A DNA stretch of 64,000 nucleotides, from contig NZ_JASCXX010000017.1 of NCBI RefSeq assembly GCF_030012215.1, positions 1 to 64,000 of the forward strand, written 5' to 3'. The translations under genes were made by a program, and so were the position numbers. Positions 1 to 8,459 of the stretch are shown piece after piece (position 1 is the stretch's first letter; every line of letters starts with the position of its first letter). The stretch is from Anaerobaca lacustris. Its GTDB lineage: Bacteria; Planctomycetota; Phycisphaerae; Sedimentisphaerales; Anaerobacaceae. The notes beneath the pieces are model-generated. The model saw only the letters and a program-made list of their open reading frames with translations, was not told the DNA's origin and made no database searches.

Positions 1-61
1 AGTTCGCCTCTACGACAGGGCACTGTCGGCCGAGGAGGTCGCAGCGCTGGCCGGTCTGTAA
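1..61 (+). CDS. C-terminal end of a LamG-like (concanavalin A-fold) protein, partial
   Basis: Only the last 19 codons and the stop are in the window; the gene begins upstream of base 1. The visible tail reads VRLYDRALSAEEVAALAGL and then stops. This matches the usual end of LamG/LamGL-type laminin G-like domains (consensus VRIYNRALSxxEIxxL), which are common at the C-terminus of large secreted planctomycete proteins that bind carbohydrates or other surface ligands. Nothing can be said about the rest of the protein. A strong hairpin follows the stop and separates it from the convergent aldo/keto reductase gene. Confidence 0.6.
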   Translation, partial: VRLYDRALSAEEVAALAGL

Positions 62-108
62 CGGCATCGGCACGAGCCGTTCAAGACGGGCGAAACGTGT
101 ATGCAGTA

Positions 109-145
109 CTGCGGGGCCCACGCCATATTGGCATGGGCCCCGCAG
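109..145. terminator. bidirectional intrinsic terminator between convergent genes
   Basis: A perfect 12-bp stem (CTGCGGGGCCCA at 109-120, TGGGCCCCGCAG at 134-145) with a 13-base loop lies between the stop of the LamG-type gene and the stop of the convergent aldo/keto reductase gene. On the + strand it is followed by a short T-containing stretch. Position and symmetry suggest that it ends both transcripts. Confidence 0.7.
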
Positions 146-153
146 TGTCATTT

Positions 154-1068
154 CTATGGGACATCGTGGCCGGTCGAAGCGCACCAGATCTCGAACCACT
201 GGTCGCGGGACAGGGACAGTCCCAGGACCTCCACGGCCCTCCTGATGCGGGAGAGGCGTCCGGTGCCCAGGACCGGAACGAATCGGGCCGGGTGCGCGAG
301 CAGCCAGGCCAGCGCCACCTGGTCCATCGAGGCCCCTCCGAACTGGCGCCCGATCCGGCCCAGGACGTCGCGAAGCCGTCGGGCCCGATCGGAGTCCTCG
401 TGAAACAGCCGGCCGCCCCCCATCGGGGACCACGCCATCGGTCGGATGTCGAGCCGCTGGCACAGATCGAGACTGCCGTCGCTGTGGGGGTCGAGGCACA
501 TCACCGAGTACTCGATCTGGTTCGTTACGAGCGGCACATCCAGCTTCGAGGCCAGCATCTCGAACTGAGAAGGCAGGAAGTTCGAGACCCCGAAGTGACG
601 GACCTTGCCCGAATCCCGCAGGGCCACGAACGCCTCGTTGACCTGGTGCGGGTCCATCAGTGGATCGGGGCGGTGAATCAGAAGCAGATCGATGAAATCG
701 ACGCGCAGGGACTTCAGCGAGCTCTCGACCGAGGCGACGATGTGGGCGGTGCTGGTGTCGTAACACTTGATTCCATGTCCCGGCCGATTGTGCGAGACCA
801 GCTTGATGCCGCACTTGGTCACCAACTGAATCTGCGACCGGTCGATCCCGCTGTCGGCCAGCGCCCCGCCGAAGAGGGATTCGCAGGTGTAATCGCCGTA
901 GATGTCGGCGTGATCGAACGTTGTGATGCCGAGTTCAAGGCAGCCGGCGATCAGCTCTCGAATCTCCGCCGGGTTCTTGTTCCAGTCCGCCAGCCGCCAG
1001 AGGCCGTGAACGATCCGGGAACAGCGAGGCCCGTCCTTGCATAGATCGATCTGTGGAACCATCATCAT
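154..1068 (-). CDS. aldo/keto reductase, YdhF-like
   Basis: A 304-residue cytoplasmic NAD(P)H-dependent oxidoreductase of the aldo/keto reductase superfamily. The catalytic tetrad is visible: Asp52 and Tyr57 in FDHADIYGDY, Lys85 in LVTKCGI and His132 in LIHRPDPL. The phrases GVSNFLPSQFEML and MAWSPMGGGRLF fit the YdhF/oxidoreductase subgroup of aldo/keto reductases. The substrate cannot be read from sequence. The open frame extends 23 codons further upstream, but the run of ATGs beginning at 1068 is preceded by GGAG at suitable spacing, so that start was chosen. The gene stands alone, with a bidirectional terminator after its stop. Confidence 0.85.
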   Translation of the reverse strand: MMMVPQIDLCKDGPRCSRIVHGLWRLADWNKNPAEIRELIAGCLELGITTFDHADIYGDYTCESLFGGALADSGIDRSQIQLVTKCGIKLVSHNRPGHGIKCYDTSTAHIVASVESSLKSLRVDFIDLLLIHRPDPLMDPHQVNEAFVALRDSGKVRHFGVSNFLPSQFEMLASKLDVPLVTNQIEYSVMCLDPHSDGSLDLCQRLDIRPMAWSPMGGGRLFHEDSDRARRLRDVLGRIGRQFGGASMDQVALAWLLAHPARFVPVLGTGRLSRIRRAVEVLGLSLSRDQWFEIWCASTGHDVP

Positions 1069-1199
1069 ACGAGACTCCAGTGACGCAGGAAGGTTCGTCG
1101 TTTGGAGCATCATACAACGGGACCGGTAGACACACAACCACCCGCTCGTTGTGCGTCCGGTCGAGCCGACCGGCAGGGGGTGTTCGCAGCGTAGGTGGC

Positions 1200-1994
1200 C
1201 TATGTCCCGGCGAAGCTGGGCGCGCTCGTGCGCAGGCGGGCCTCGATCTCATCCACCAGCGTCGCATACTCGCGCGCCGCTTTGCTGTCGGGTGCAAACG
1301 TGAAGATCGACTTGCCGGCGTCGGGCGCCTCGACCAGCCGAATCGTCTTGTGGATGACCGTGTCGAAGACGAGATCGCCGAACAGCTCGCGCAGTTGCAG
1401 TTGGATCCTGCGCGTGTAGGTCGGCCGGTCCTCGACGAACGTCAGCAGCAGGCCCAGCGTCCGCGCCGAACAGGGGTGAAACCGCTTCTTGAGCAATCGG
1501 ATGGTTTCGAGCAGACGCTTGAGGCCCTCGAAGGCGTAGAAGTGGACCTGCACCGGGATGATGACGTCGGAGCTGGCGACGAGGGCATTGAGCATGAGCA
1601 GTCCCAGGGCAGGGGGGCAGTCGATCAGGCACATGTCGTAGTGGTCGGCGACGCCGTGCAGCCATTCGCCGAGCACGAGTTCCTTGCCGAGGGCGTAGAC
1701 CAGATCCAGCTCCGCCCTGGCCAGACCGACATTGCTGGGCGCCAGGTCGAGCCATTCGATGTCGGTGCTTACCGCCACACGGGAGACAGGCAGGTGCTCG
1801 CCGGTCAGTCCATCGTAGACGGTCCTCTCAAACGAATCGGGGTCGAACCCCATGCCCATCGTTGCATGGCCTTGGGGGTCCAGGTCCACCAGAAGAACGC
1901 GACGGCCCGCCTTGGCGAACGCCACGGCCAGATTGACTGCGGTGGTCGTCTTTCCACAACCGCCCTTCTGGTTGACAACAGCAATTATCTTCAT
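1200..1994 (-). CDS. ParA/Soj family ATPase
   Basis: A 264-residue deviant-Walker ATPase of the ParA/MinD superfamily. KGGCGKTT (about residues 10-17) is the deviant Walker A with its signature lysine, LLVDLDPQGHAT is the A' motif and YDMCLIDCPPALG is Walker B. The length and the direct MKIIAVVNQKGG start match chromosomal Soj-type ParA proteins without an N-terminal HTH. Such proteins form ATP-dependent dimers on DNA and position chromosome regions or other cargo. No ParB gene is adjacent, so this may be an orphan ParA acting on something other than the origin. The ATG at 1994 has AGGGA upstream; ten extra in-frame codons before it were rejected. Upstream lies a long AT-richer intergenic region. 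Confidence 0.85.
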   Translation of the reverse strand: MKIIAVVNQKGGCGKTTTAVNLAVAFAKAGRRVLLVDLDPQGHATMGMGFDPDSFERTVYDGLTGEHLPVSRVAVSTDIEWLDLAPSNVGLARAELDLVYALGKELVLGEWLHGVADHYDMCLIDCPPALGLLMLNALVASSDVIIPVQVHFYAFEGLKRLLETIRLLKKRFHPCSARTLGLLLTFVEDRPTYTRRIQLQLRELFGDLVFDTVIHKTIRLVEAPDAGKSIFTFAPDSKAAREYATLVDEIEARLRTSAPSFAGT

Positions 1995-2516
1995 CGTCCG
2001 GTCCCTATGTGTTCGGCGTCTCACGCCGCAGCATGGCCTGCTCCCTCATCGGCCAGATCCGCGCCGCACTGAATCAGCAAGCCGTCACACCGCCACAATC
2101 CGGCGTTTCGTCTCAGTCAAGCCCGATAACGGCTGGAGTCAAGCCGAATCCGTTGCGCCCACACCGCGGAGAAGCCAAGGCAAGAGAGAAAGGAAAGGAA
2201 GAACAAGGGGTTTACCTGTCACCATGCGCAAGGACAGCTTTGGTTCCAAGTGCCCGGAAGGACCATCTCTGCCCATAGCACCAGATGGTATTCTTTCTAA
2301 ATTAACAATGGGGGCCGTCAAAAAGCCAGATCCCAAATTAACAGAATCTGGCTTCGGAGGAGGGTGATGAAAAGCTAGTCACATGCCTTCGGAAAGGCCT
2401 TGTTTGCTTTCAACTGTATCCCTGTCTTTATCATCGTAGGAAACCACGGAAATTCTTTAACGAAAAGCACATGGATACTCAGAAAATACTCGCTTGCGTC
2501 CAAGAATCAAGGATTA

Positions 2517-2540
2517 AATGCCAAAACGGGCATTTTTTTT
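2517..2540 (+). terminator. terminator-like hairpin upstream of panB
   Basis: AATGCC (2517-2522) and GGCATT (2529-2534) form a 6-bp stem with a six-base loop, running straight into eight T residues (2533-2540). This has the form of a Rho-independent terminator on the + strand, but no protein gene lies upstream on that strand. It may end a small RNA or act as an attenuator. Confidence 0.5.
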
Positions 2541-2594
2541 GCCTGGCGCGGTCCAAATGCCTCATTTGGGACCCTCAAACGTCTTATTTTACGC

Positions 2595-2623
2595 TTGCCG
2601 AAGGGCGTGTGTTCTGCTATTTT
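2595..2623 (+). promoter_or_regulatory. putative panB promoter
   Basis: TTGCCG at 2595-2600 and TATTTT at 2618-2623 are separated by 17 bases, about 38 bases before the panB ATG. It lies downstream of the terminator-like hairpin at 2517-2540, so panB transcription starting here would bypass that hairpin. The call rests on sequence similarity to sigma-70 boxes only. Confidence 0.35.
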
Positions 2624-2660
2624 CACGACGACCCTGTTACTTGTCTCGGATTGGCACTGC

Positions 2661-3515
2661 ATGAACGGTCGCATCACGATTTCCGATTTGCTTCAAGCCA
2701 AGCGCGACGGTCGCGCCATCGCGGCCGTAAGCTGCTACGACTACACCACGGCGCGTCAGGTCAGTCAGACCGGCGCTGAGATGATCATCGTTGGCGACTC
2801 TGCCGCGCAGCTCATGTTCGGCTTCGACTCCACGTTGCCTGCCACGATGGATATCATGGTGGCGTTGACGGCGGCGGTCCGTCGAGGCGCCCCGAATGTG
2901 TATCTCGTCGCCGACATGCCCTTTCTATCTTACCAAGTCGCCGTCGGCGAGGCGATTCGTAACGCGGGTCGGTTCCTGGTGGAGGCCGCCGCGCAGATGG
3001 TCAAGATCGAGGTCAGCGGCGCCCATCTCGACACCATCCGAGCCGTTAGTGATGCGGGGATCGCCGTGATGGCTCACATTGGCATCCGGCCGCAGAGGAT
3101 CAGCACCGTCGGTCGGCTTCGCGCTGAGGGCACGACGGCGGAGATCGCCATGCAACTGATCGACCTGGCCGACCAGATGGTTCGCGCCGGGGCCGGCGCT
3201 CTGCTCATCGAGGGGGCGGCCTCTGAGGTTTCCCAGATTATCACCGAGCGGACGGAGGTCCCTGTGATCAGTTGCGGGTCCGGTGCGGCCTGCGACGGGC
3301 AGGTTCTGGTCGCGCCCGATATCCTCGGGCTGACGGAAGGCAAGTTGCCCAAGTTCTCCAAAGCCTACGATGACCTGGGTCCGCGTTCGGTCGAGTCCTT
3401 CCGCCGGTACGCCGACGAAGTGAAGACCCGCCGGTTCCCCGACGATGAGCACAGCTACCACATGAAACCAGGGGAACTGCAGCGTCTCGGGGCTTTGCTG
3501 AGCCGCGAGAGTTGA
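2661..3515 (+). CDS. panB: 3-methyl-2-oxobutanoate hydroxymethyltransferase (PanB)
   Basis: A 284-residue cytoplasmic enzyme that adds a hydroxymethyl group from 5,10-methylene-tetrahydrofolate to 2-oxoisovalerate, giving ketopantoate for coenzyme A synthesis. Family landmarks are ITISDLLQAKRDG at the N-terminus, the metal-binding VGDSAA and VADMPF aspartates, MVKIEVSGAH with the active-site lysine, ALLIEGAASEV with the catalytic glutamate and CDGQVLVAPDILGL near the end. Two usually conserved stretches are altered: GDSLG reads GDSAA, and GHLGLTPQ reads AHIGIRPQ. The function is therefore likely but not certain. The open frame continues 87 codons upstream, but that part is AT-rich and unlike PanB, so the ATG at 2661 was chosen. 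No other pantothenate genes are nearby. Confidence 0.8.
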   Translation: MNGRITISDLLQAKRDGRAIAAVSCYDYTTARQVSQTGAEMIIVGDSAAQLMFGFDSTLPATMDIMVALTAAVRRGAPNVYLVADMPFLSYQVAVGEAIRNAGRFLVEAAAQMVKIEVSGAHLDTIRAVSDAGIAVMAHIGIRPQRISTVGRLRAEGTTAEIAMQLIDLADQMVRAGAGALLIEGAASEVSQIITERTEVPVISCGSGAACDGQVLVAPDILGLTEGKLPKFSKAYDDLGPRSVESFRRYADEVKTRRFPDDEHSYHMKPGELQRLGALLSRES

Positions 3516-3546
3516 TCTTCTCTGTCACCCCGGCGGCCTGCCGCCA

Positions 3547-3572
3547 GCGGGCCCGGCCGCGACCAGGCCCGC
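3547..3572. terminator. possible hairpin between convergent genes
   Basis: GCGGGCC (3547-3553) and GGCCCGC (3566-3572) form a 7-bp GC stem in the 106-bp gap between the stops of panB and the convergent beta-helix gene. There is no T-run, so the terminator role is inferred from position. Confidence 0.35.
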
Positions 3573-3621
3573 CGAGTCATCTCCTATTCGCAGCGACCGT
3601 TCTCAGCATCCAACGGCGCGC

Positions 3622-6600
3622 TCAGTTTGCCTCAGGGGCGATGCTGGCCTGGGCTGTTCCGCCGTAGGCGCCCATGTCGATTCGCGAATTCGTCGCGGCG
3701 ACGCCGTCGAGAGTCACAGGCTCATCGCCGATCGGCACAGCCGGGTCGCCCGCGTCGATACAGGGGCTGGTGGCAGCGTCCGATCTCCATACACCGGCTG
3801 TGTCGTCCCAGCGGGCCCCCTGGCTCTGGAGGTGATAATCGCCGGCCGTCCATGCGAGGCCCGACCAGTGCCCGCGAGCGACGAAGAGCGGATCGGCGTC
3901 GATGTTGCCCACACCGGGCCAACCGCCCTGCACGTTGGAATAGGTCGCTTCCGTGCGATTGTCGCCGATCTGAACGCCGCTGCTGTCGTTGAAGTAGATG
4001 ATCGAGTTCGCTACCGTGGCGCCGGAGGTATTCAAACCGGCGTCGAGATTCTCCACAACCGTGCAATTGGTAAGCACGGGCCGACCGCCAAGGAGACCGC
4101 TGCCGCGGTTGCCCGCTATGAGGCAGTTTGTGAAGGTCGGAATGCTGGGTCGAATCGTGCGCGATCCGGCCGGAAGCCACATCTCCGCCCCCGCGCCGGC
4201 GTTGGCCACGATGCGGGACCGAACGACATTGGGCCTGCACTGGTTGATGATGAACATGCCCGTCCGATTGCCTGTGATGACACATCGCCTGACGGTCGGA
4301 TCGGACGCCGAGAGGAAGAGGCCCACGTTTCCACCGGTGATGGTCACGCCGTCGAGAACGCTTTCGGCTCGTTCCTCCTCGGCAAACGTGACGACGTTGG
4401 CGCGTCCTTCGATGACGGTGGCCGCCACCACCGCCGGATCGTCCGGGGCCGACGAGCGGACCGTCACGGCCTTACCGGCGAAGTGGATCGACTCGCGATA
4501 GACGCCCTGGGGCAGCACGATCTCGTCGCCCGCCTCGGCGGCGGCGATCGCGTGCTGCACGTAGTCGAATCGCTCGCCCGTCGTGGCGTTCTGCACGGCT
4601 CCGTCGAAAATGGCGTAGCCAAAGGCCAGTCTCAGGCCCTGGATCGGTCCATACGGCCCGCCCAGCCATACCAGTGAGGCGCCCTGCAACGACGGAGACA
4701 GCCCGTAAGGGACGCCGGGCAGATCAAGGTTCATCACGCCATAGTTGGCCGTGATGCAGGCCAGCTTGATCTGGCCGCCCGTCTCTTCGCCGTCGAGATA
4801 GGCCACCAGAGACCCGTTTATGGTCGGCTGCCGCTGGCCTCTCCTGGCTTTGGCGATCTCGAACACCTTGACGCGCTCGGGATCGGAGACGTCGGCGCCG
4901 TAGATGTCGCCGGCGTCGTCGCGTTCATCGGTCCAGACGACATACCGACCGGAGACCGACGGATCGCGCTGCCGGCCTGGGGCGTCACACACCGTGAACA
5001 CCCGGATGTTGTCCAGGTCCGAGAGATCGGCGGCGTAGATATCGCCATCGCCTTCCCAGACCACCAGATCGCCGCAGATATCGACGACGTCATCGTAGTC
5101 GTTGGCCGGATTCTGAATCGGCAGCGGGTCTCTCCGGCCCACGTTCGTGGCCACGGTGAAATAGACGGGGTTCTGCGGGTCGCCGATGTCGGCGCCGCAG
5201 ATATCGTACGGCATGTTGTTCCATTGGCCGGGGACGTTCTTGTCGATGTCCAGGAGCCGGACCCAGACGACCTTGCTGCCTGAGATCGCCGGGTGGCTGT
5301 AGGACTCGTAATCCGTGTGCGTTCGCAGGGCGAACTGCTCTTCCGTGGCAAGGTTGCGGACGAAGATCCCGGTACACATTCGCGTCAGAACGCCGCTGAC
5401 GCGGTCTCCACCGGCCCATACGACCAGGTTGCCGTCCACTCTGGGCTGCGTGCTGAACCCGCCGGCCGAGAAGGTCTCGGTCAGTTGCGTGGCGAAGTCG
5501 GTGCAGGCGATCTGCCAGTTGTAGTCCCCCGGATCGGAGACCGCGACGATCTTCGTCCCCGAAACATCGATGTAGCGCGGGATCTGGTTGCCGATGGGCT
5601 CGATCGTCAGAGGCCGCATGTTGGTTGTCGTCTTGACCGCCACGATGCGCACCTGGCTCGGTTCGCTATCGCCGAACCCGTCGCTGACGATCAGTTCGAA
5701 GGTGTAGACCTCACCCGGTTCGGCGTCGAAGGCGGGTGTGGCCGTATCTGCGGCCCGCAGGACGACGCTCGGACCGGTCAATTGGGTCCACTGATAGCTC
5801 AGCCGACCCACCGGGTCGGGGTCGTGGGAGCCGCTGCCGTCCAGCGTGATCTGTCCGGGGGCCCGCCAGACGCGGTCCTCGCCGGCGTTGGCCACCGGAA
5901 GGTTGTTGGGCCCGACGTAGACCAGGACCTCGTCCGGCCCGCTGGTGTAGCGGCTGTCGGCGACCACCAACTGGAAGACGTAGCTGCCCCCGGCCGGTGC
6001 GACGAACGAGGGATACGCCGAATCAGCGTTCTCGAGGACAACATTTTCTCCGGAGACCTGGGTCCACTGGTACGTCTGGATATCGAAGGGGTCGTAGAAG
6101 AAGCTGTCGGCGCCGTCGAGCACGACGATCTGGCCTGCTTCGAGGACGTGCACGTCGTCGCCCGCCGAGGCCACCGGCTTGACATAGCCGACGTACTCAT
6201 CGGCGCCGATGTCGATCCGGGCGGCGTAGATGCGCGGCTCGCCGTCGATATCGGTCTGGTCGGACGGAGGGAAGAAATCCGGGTCGCCCGCATTGACGCA
6301 GGGCGAGTCCAGCGTCAGCCGGAAGTTCCTGCTCATCGGCGCCAAGAACAGCGGATTCTCGCTGATATTGCCGTTCATGCCGGTCTGGTCCCCATCACCA
6401 TCGTACACAGCCGAGTAGGTCTGTGGATCCAGATACCCGTAGTTGCCGGGCACGTTGCCCCAGACGTTGTTGAACGCAACCGAGGCGTATTCGAGATCGC
6501 CCTCCCAGAATAGGCCTCCCCCCGATCCGGCCTCGCAGAGGATGTTGTTGAAAACGCGGGCGTATCCGTACTCCGGCACGGCGACGAGGTACAGGTTGCC

Positions 6601-7359
6601 GCCCATGCCCTCGCCGATCCCGATGCCCAGCGTCGATCCGAAATCGCAGTTGTTCCGCACGAAGGTGTTGTTGTAGACCTCCCCGGCGAACGTTACCAGA
6701 CCGCCGCCGAGGTACGCCGAGTTCTCGAAAATCATGTTGTTGTGGATCGTGGGCGCACCGAAGTACCCGATGATTCCGGCCCCGATGTAAGCGCTGTTGT
6801 TGCGAATGGTGTTGTGCGTGATGACGGGGCTGCACTGCCAGCAGCCGATCCCGCCGCCGAAGCAGAGGTCGACCTGCATGCCGTCTGGCGAGATGCGGAA
6901 GATCCCCTCGTTGCGGACGATTACGTTCTTCGTGATGGTCGGCGAGCTGCGATTGCAGTAGATCCCCGCGCCCAGATAGAGCTTCTCGACGTCGCTGCCA
7001 CCGATTTCGGGGTGGAGCGTGCCGGCCCCGCCGGTGATCGTGAAGCCGGCCAGCACGGCCTGAGAGGTCTGCCCCCCCGCAAACGTGACCACGGAGCCGT
7101 TGCCGTCACCTTTGAGAACGGTGTAGCTGACGATTCTGGGATCGTCGGGGTCCGTGCTGGTCACCGTGATGTTCTTGCGTCGGAAGTCGATGGTCTGGAA
7201 GTAGACCCCCGGCGCCACGAGCACGGTGTCGCCGTCGTTGGCGGCATCGATTCCCGCCTGAATGGTCGGATAGTCGCTCGGAACCCTTCGCACCTCCGCA
7301 AAGCCGGCCCCTGCGCAGACCACCACCACAAGGACCGCCAGTACGCTCGTTCTTTTCAT
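3622..7359 (-). CDS. secreted parallel beta-helix / PKD / beta-propeller protein
   Basis: A 1245-residue exported protein with a clear signal peptide (MKRTSVLAVL then a Val-rich core ending GAGFA). Domains in order: a right-handed beta-helix starting VPSDYPTIQAGIDAANDGD (about residues 25-400); two PKD/REJ-like domains, each starting with PVASAGDD- or PVANAGED-type strands followed by YQWTQ (about 410-590); a set of TolB/WD-like propeller blades with repeated VVW and DIYGADVSDP motifs (about 600-960); and a second beta-helix (about 970-1240) ending DMGAYGGTA. This looks like a surface or extracellular adhesion or polysaccharide-binding protein. No PEP-CTERM or other sorting tail is visible. 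The ATG at 7359 has AAGGTGAGG upstream; 44 further in-frame codons lie upstream, where the promoter also sits, so they were rejected. Confidence 0.8.
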   Translation of the reverse strand: MKRTSVLAVLVVVVCAGAGFAEVRRVPSDYPTIQAGIDAANDGDTVLVAPGVYFQTIDFRRKNITVTSTDPDDPRIVSYTVLKGDGNGSVVTFAGGQTSQAVLAGFTITGGAGTLHPEIGGSDVEKLYLGAGIYCNRSSPTITKNVIVRNEGIFRISPDGMQVDLCFGGGIGCWQCSPVITHNTIRNNSAYIGAGIIGYFGAPTIHNNMIFENSAYLGGGLVTFAGEVYNNTFVRNNCDFGSTLGIGIGEGMGGNLYLVAVPEYGYARVFNNILCEAGSGGGLFWEGDLEYASVAFNNVWGNVPGNYGYLDPQTYSAVYDGDGDQTGMNGNISENPLFLAPMSRNFRLTLDSPCVNAGDPDFFPPSDQTDIDGEPRIYAARIDIGADEYVGYVKPVASAGDDVHVLEAGQIVVLDGADSFFYDPFDIQTYQWTQVSGENVVLENADSAYPSFVAPAGGSYVFQLVVADSRYTSGPDEVLVYVGPNNLPVANAGEDRVWRAPGQITLDGSGSHDPDPVGRLSYQWTQLTGPSVVLRAADTATPAFDAEPGEVYTFELIVSDGFGDSEPSQVRIVAVKTTTNMRPLTIEPIGNQIPRYIDVSGTKIVAVSDPGDYNWQIACTDFATQLTETFSAGGFSTQPRVDGNLVVWAGGDRVSGVLTRMCTGIFVRNLATEEQFALRTHTDYESYSHPAISGSKVVWVRLLDIDKNVPGQWNNMPYDICGADIGDPQNPVYFTVATNVGRRDPLPIQNPANDYDDVVDICGDLVVWEGDGDIYAADLSDLDNIRVFTVCDAPGRQRDPSVSGRYVVWTDERDDAGDIYGADVSDPERVKVFEIAKARRGQRQPTINGSLVAYLDGEETGGQIKLACITANYGVMNLDLPGVPYGLSPSLQGASLVWLGGPYGPIQGLRLAFGYAIFDGAVQNATTGERFDYVQHAIAAAEAGDEIVLPQGVYRESIHFAGKAVTVRSSAPDDPAVVAATVIEGRANVVTFAEEERAESVLDGVTITGGNVGLFLSASDPTVRRCVITGNRTGMFIINQCRPNVVRSRIVANAGAGAEMWLPAGSRTIRPSIPTFTNCLIAGNRGSGLLGGRPVLTNCTVVENLDAGLNTSGATVANSIIYFNDSSGVQIGDNRTEATYSNVQGGWPGVGNIDADPLFVARGHWSGLAWTAGDYHLQSQGARWDDTAGVWRSDAATSPCIDAGDPAVPIGDEPVTLDGVAATNSRIDMGAYGGTAQASIAPEAN

Positions 7360-7697
7360 GTCCTCACCTTTCTCAGAGACCCGCACGCAGTGAACAGGTA
7401 TGCCGGGAGATCCGCCTGCCTCCAGGTACAGGCCAGACACAAAAGTATACCCGAATCCGGCTGCTATTTCAAGGCAGTCCACGGCCTGCACGCTATGGTG
7501 CTATGGGGTGCGCGGCTCCTGCCTTCCTCTACATAGACGCGCCCGGCGGGCCGACATTGCGCGGAAAATGGCCGATTCGCCCGGAACCAGCGGCATCGTC
7601 TACGCGGGCCAGCCTACATCGGGCGTGTTACCGGGCTGTTACGGATGTGCCACTTTCGTGTGATTTCCGGGGTCTCTCAGGTCTCTACGCCGGCGAA
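7360..7697. other. 338-bp intergenic region upstream of the beta-helix gene
   Basis: Lies between the udg stop and the start of the beta-helix gene, both on the - strand. It contains the predicted beta-helix promoter at 7444-7472. Nothing else recognisable was seen: no RNA gene and no strong terminator for udg. Confidence 0.4.
7444..7472 (-). promoter_or_regulatory. sigma-70-like promoter of the beta-helix gene
   Basis: Reading the - strand, TTGAAA (7472-7467), a 17-base spacer and TATACT (7449-7444) form a near-consensus promoter. Transcription would start near 7437, giving a leader of roughly 77 bases that includes the ribosome binding site. Confidence 0.55.
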
Positions 7698-8459
7698 CTA
7701 CCCCTTGCCGCGCTCCGGGACGGGCAGACCCAGCTCGACGAGGACTTTCTTCATGTCCTCCCAGACCCTGCCCCGCGTCTCGGGGGTGTAGTTCCGCAGA
7801 ATGTAGGCGGGATGGTAGGTCGCCATGAGTTTGATCGGGGGCCGGCCGATTCCGACCGAATACTCGTGGAAGTGGCCGCGAAGCTGGCCGATCGGCTTGT
7901 CTGTCTCGAGGAGTGTCCTGGCGGCATGGGCGCCGAGAGCGATGATGACCTCCGGCCCAATCGTCTCGATCTGTCGCTGCAGGTACGGAAGGCAGTTGAA
8001 GATTTCCTCCTCCCTGGGGTCGCGGTTGCCCGGCGGGCGGCACTTGAGGATGTTGCCGATGAAGACGTCTTCGCGCTTCAGGCCGCAGGCGGCGATGATC
8101 TTGTCCAGAAGCTGTCCCGCACGCCCGACGAAGGGCCGGCCCTGGGCGTCTTCATCGGCCCCCGGCGCCTCGCCGACGAACATGATGCGGGCCGTCGGAC
8201 TGCCCTCGCCCGGCACCGCATGGGTCCGGGTGGAACCCAGACCGCATTTGCAGCACTGGCGGACCTCGCCCGCAATGGCCTCCAGGTCTTCTGCGGCATT
8301 GCCGGCCTTCGATCCGGAAGGAGGCTTCTCGTTCGATTCACCTCGAAGCGGCTCGACGGACGGATGCGATTTGGCGCTGCGAATCACGTAGCCCGCGAAG
8401 AACCCTTCCATATCGAGGTGCTGGCGCACCACTTTTTCTGTATCGACTTGCCGTGACAT
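7698..8459 (-). CDS. type 4 uracil-DNA glycosylase (iron-sulfur)
   Basis: A 253-residue family 4 uracil-DNA glycosylase, which removes uracil from DNA to start base excision repair. The active-site motifs GEAPGADED and HPAYILR are present. Four cysteines are placed to hold the [4Fe-4S] cluster typical of this family: a pair in QCCKCGLG, one in LKCRPPGN and one in FNCLPYL. The first 70 residues are longer than in minimal members and look poorly ordered. The ATG at 8459 was chosen over an in-frame start at 8498 because a near-consensus promoter lies between them, with its -10 box only six bases before 8459. The gene is monocistronic. Confidence 0.9.
   Translation of the reverse strand: MSRQVDTEKVVRQHLDMEGFFAGYVIRSAKSHPSVEPLRGESNEKPPSGSKAGNAAEDLEAIAGEVRQCCKCGLGSTRTHAVPGEGSPTARIMFVGEAPGADEDAQGRPFVGRAGQLLDKIIAACGLKREDVFIGNILKCRPPGNRDPREEEIFNCLPYLQRQIETIGPEVIIALGAHAARTLLETDKPIGQLRGHFHEYSVGIGRPPIKLMATYHPAYILRNYTPETRGRVWEDMKKVLVELGLPVPERGKG

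Larger units (their letters stand above)
1995..2660. other. 666-bp intergenic region with AT-rich structured segment
   Basis: Divergent spacer between parA (-) and panB (+). No convincing gene was found. The half nearest panB (about 2290-2660) is clearly more AT-rich than the surroundings. It holds several small inverted repeats: ACCATCT/AGATGGT at 2262-2289, AGCCAGAT/ATCTGGCT at 2324-2352, a terminator-like hairpin at 2517-2540 and a compact hairpin at 2552-2571. A strong ribosome-binding-site-like run, GGAGGAGGGTG, precedes an ATG that has only three codons (2367). The region could hold a small RNA or a panB leader, but it matches no riboswitch class that I recognise. Confidence 0.4.

Noticed and set aside
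5293-6513. 406-codon open frame on the + strand within the beta-helix gene
   Set aside because: Antisense to a protein with clear domain structure; no ribosome binding site or homology features.
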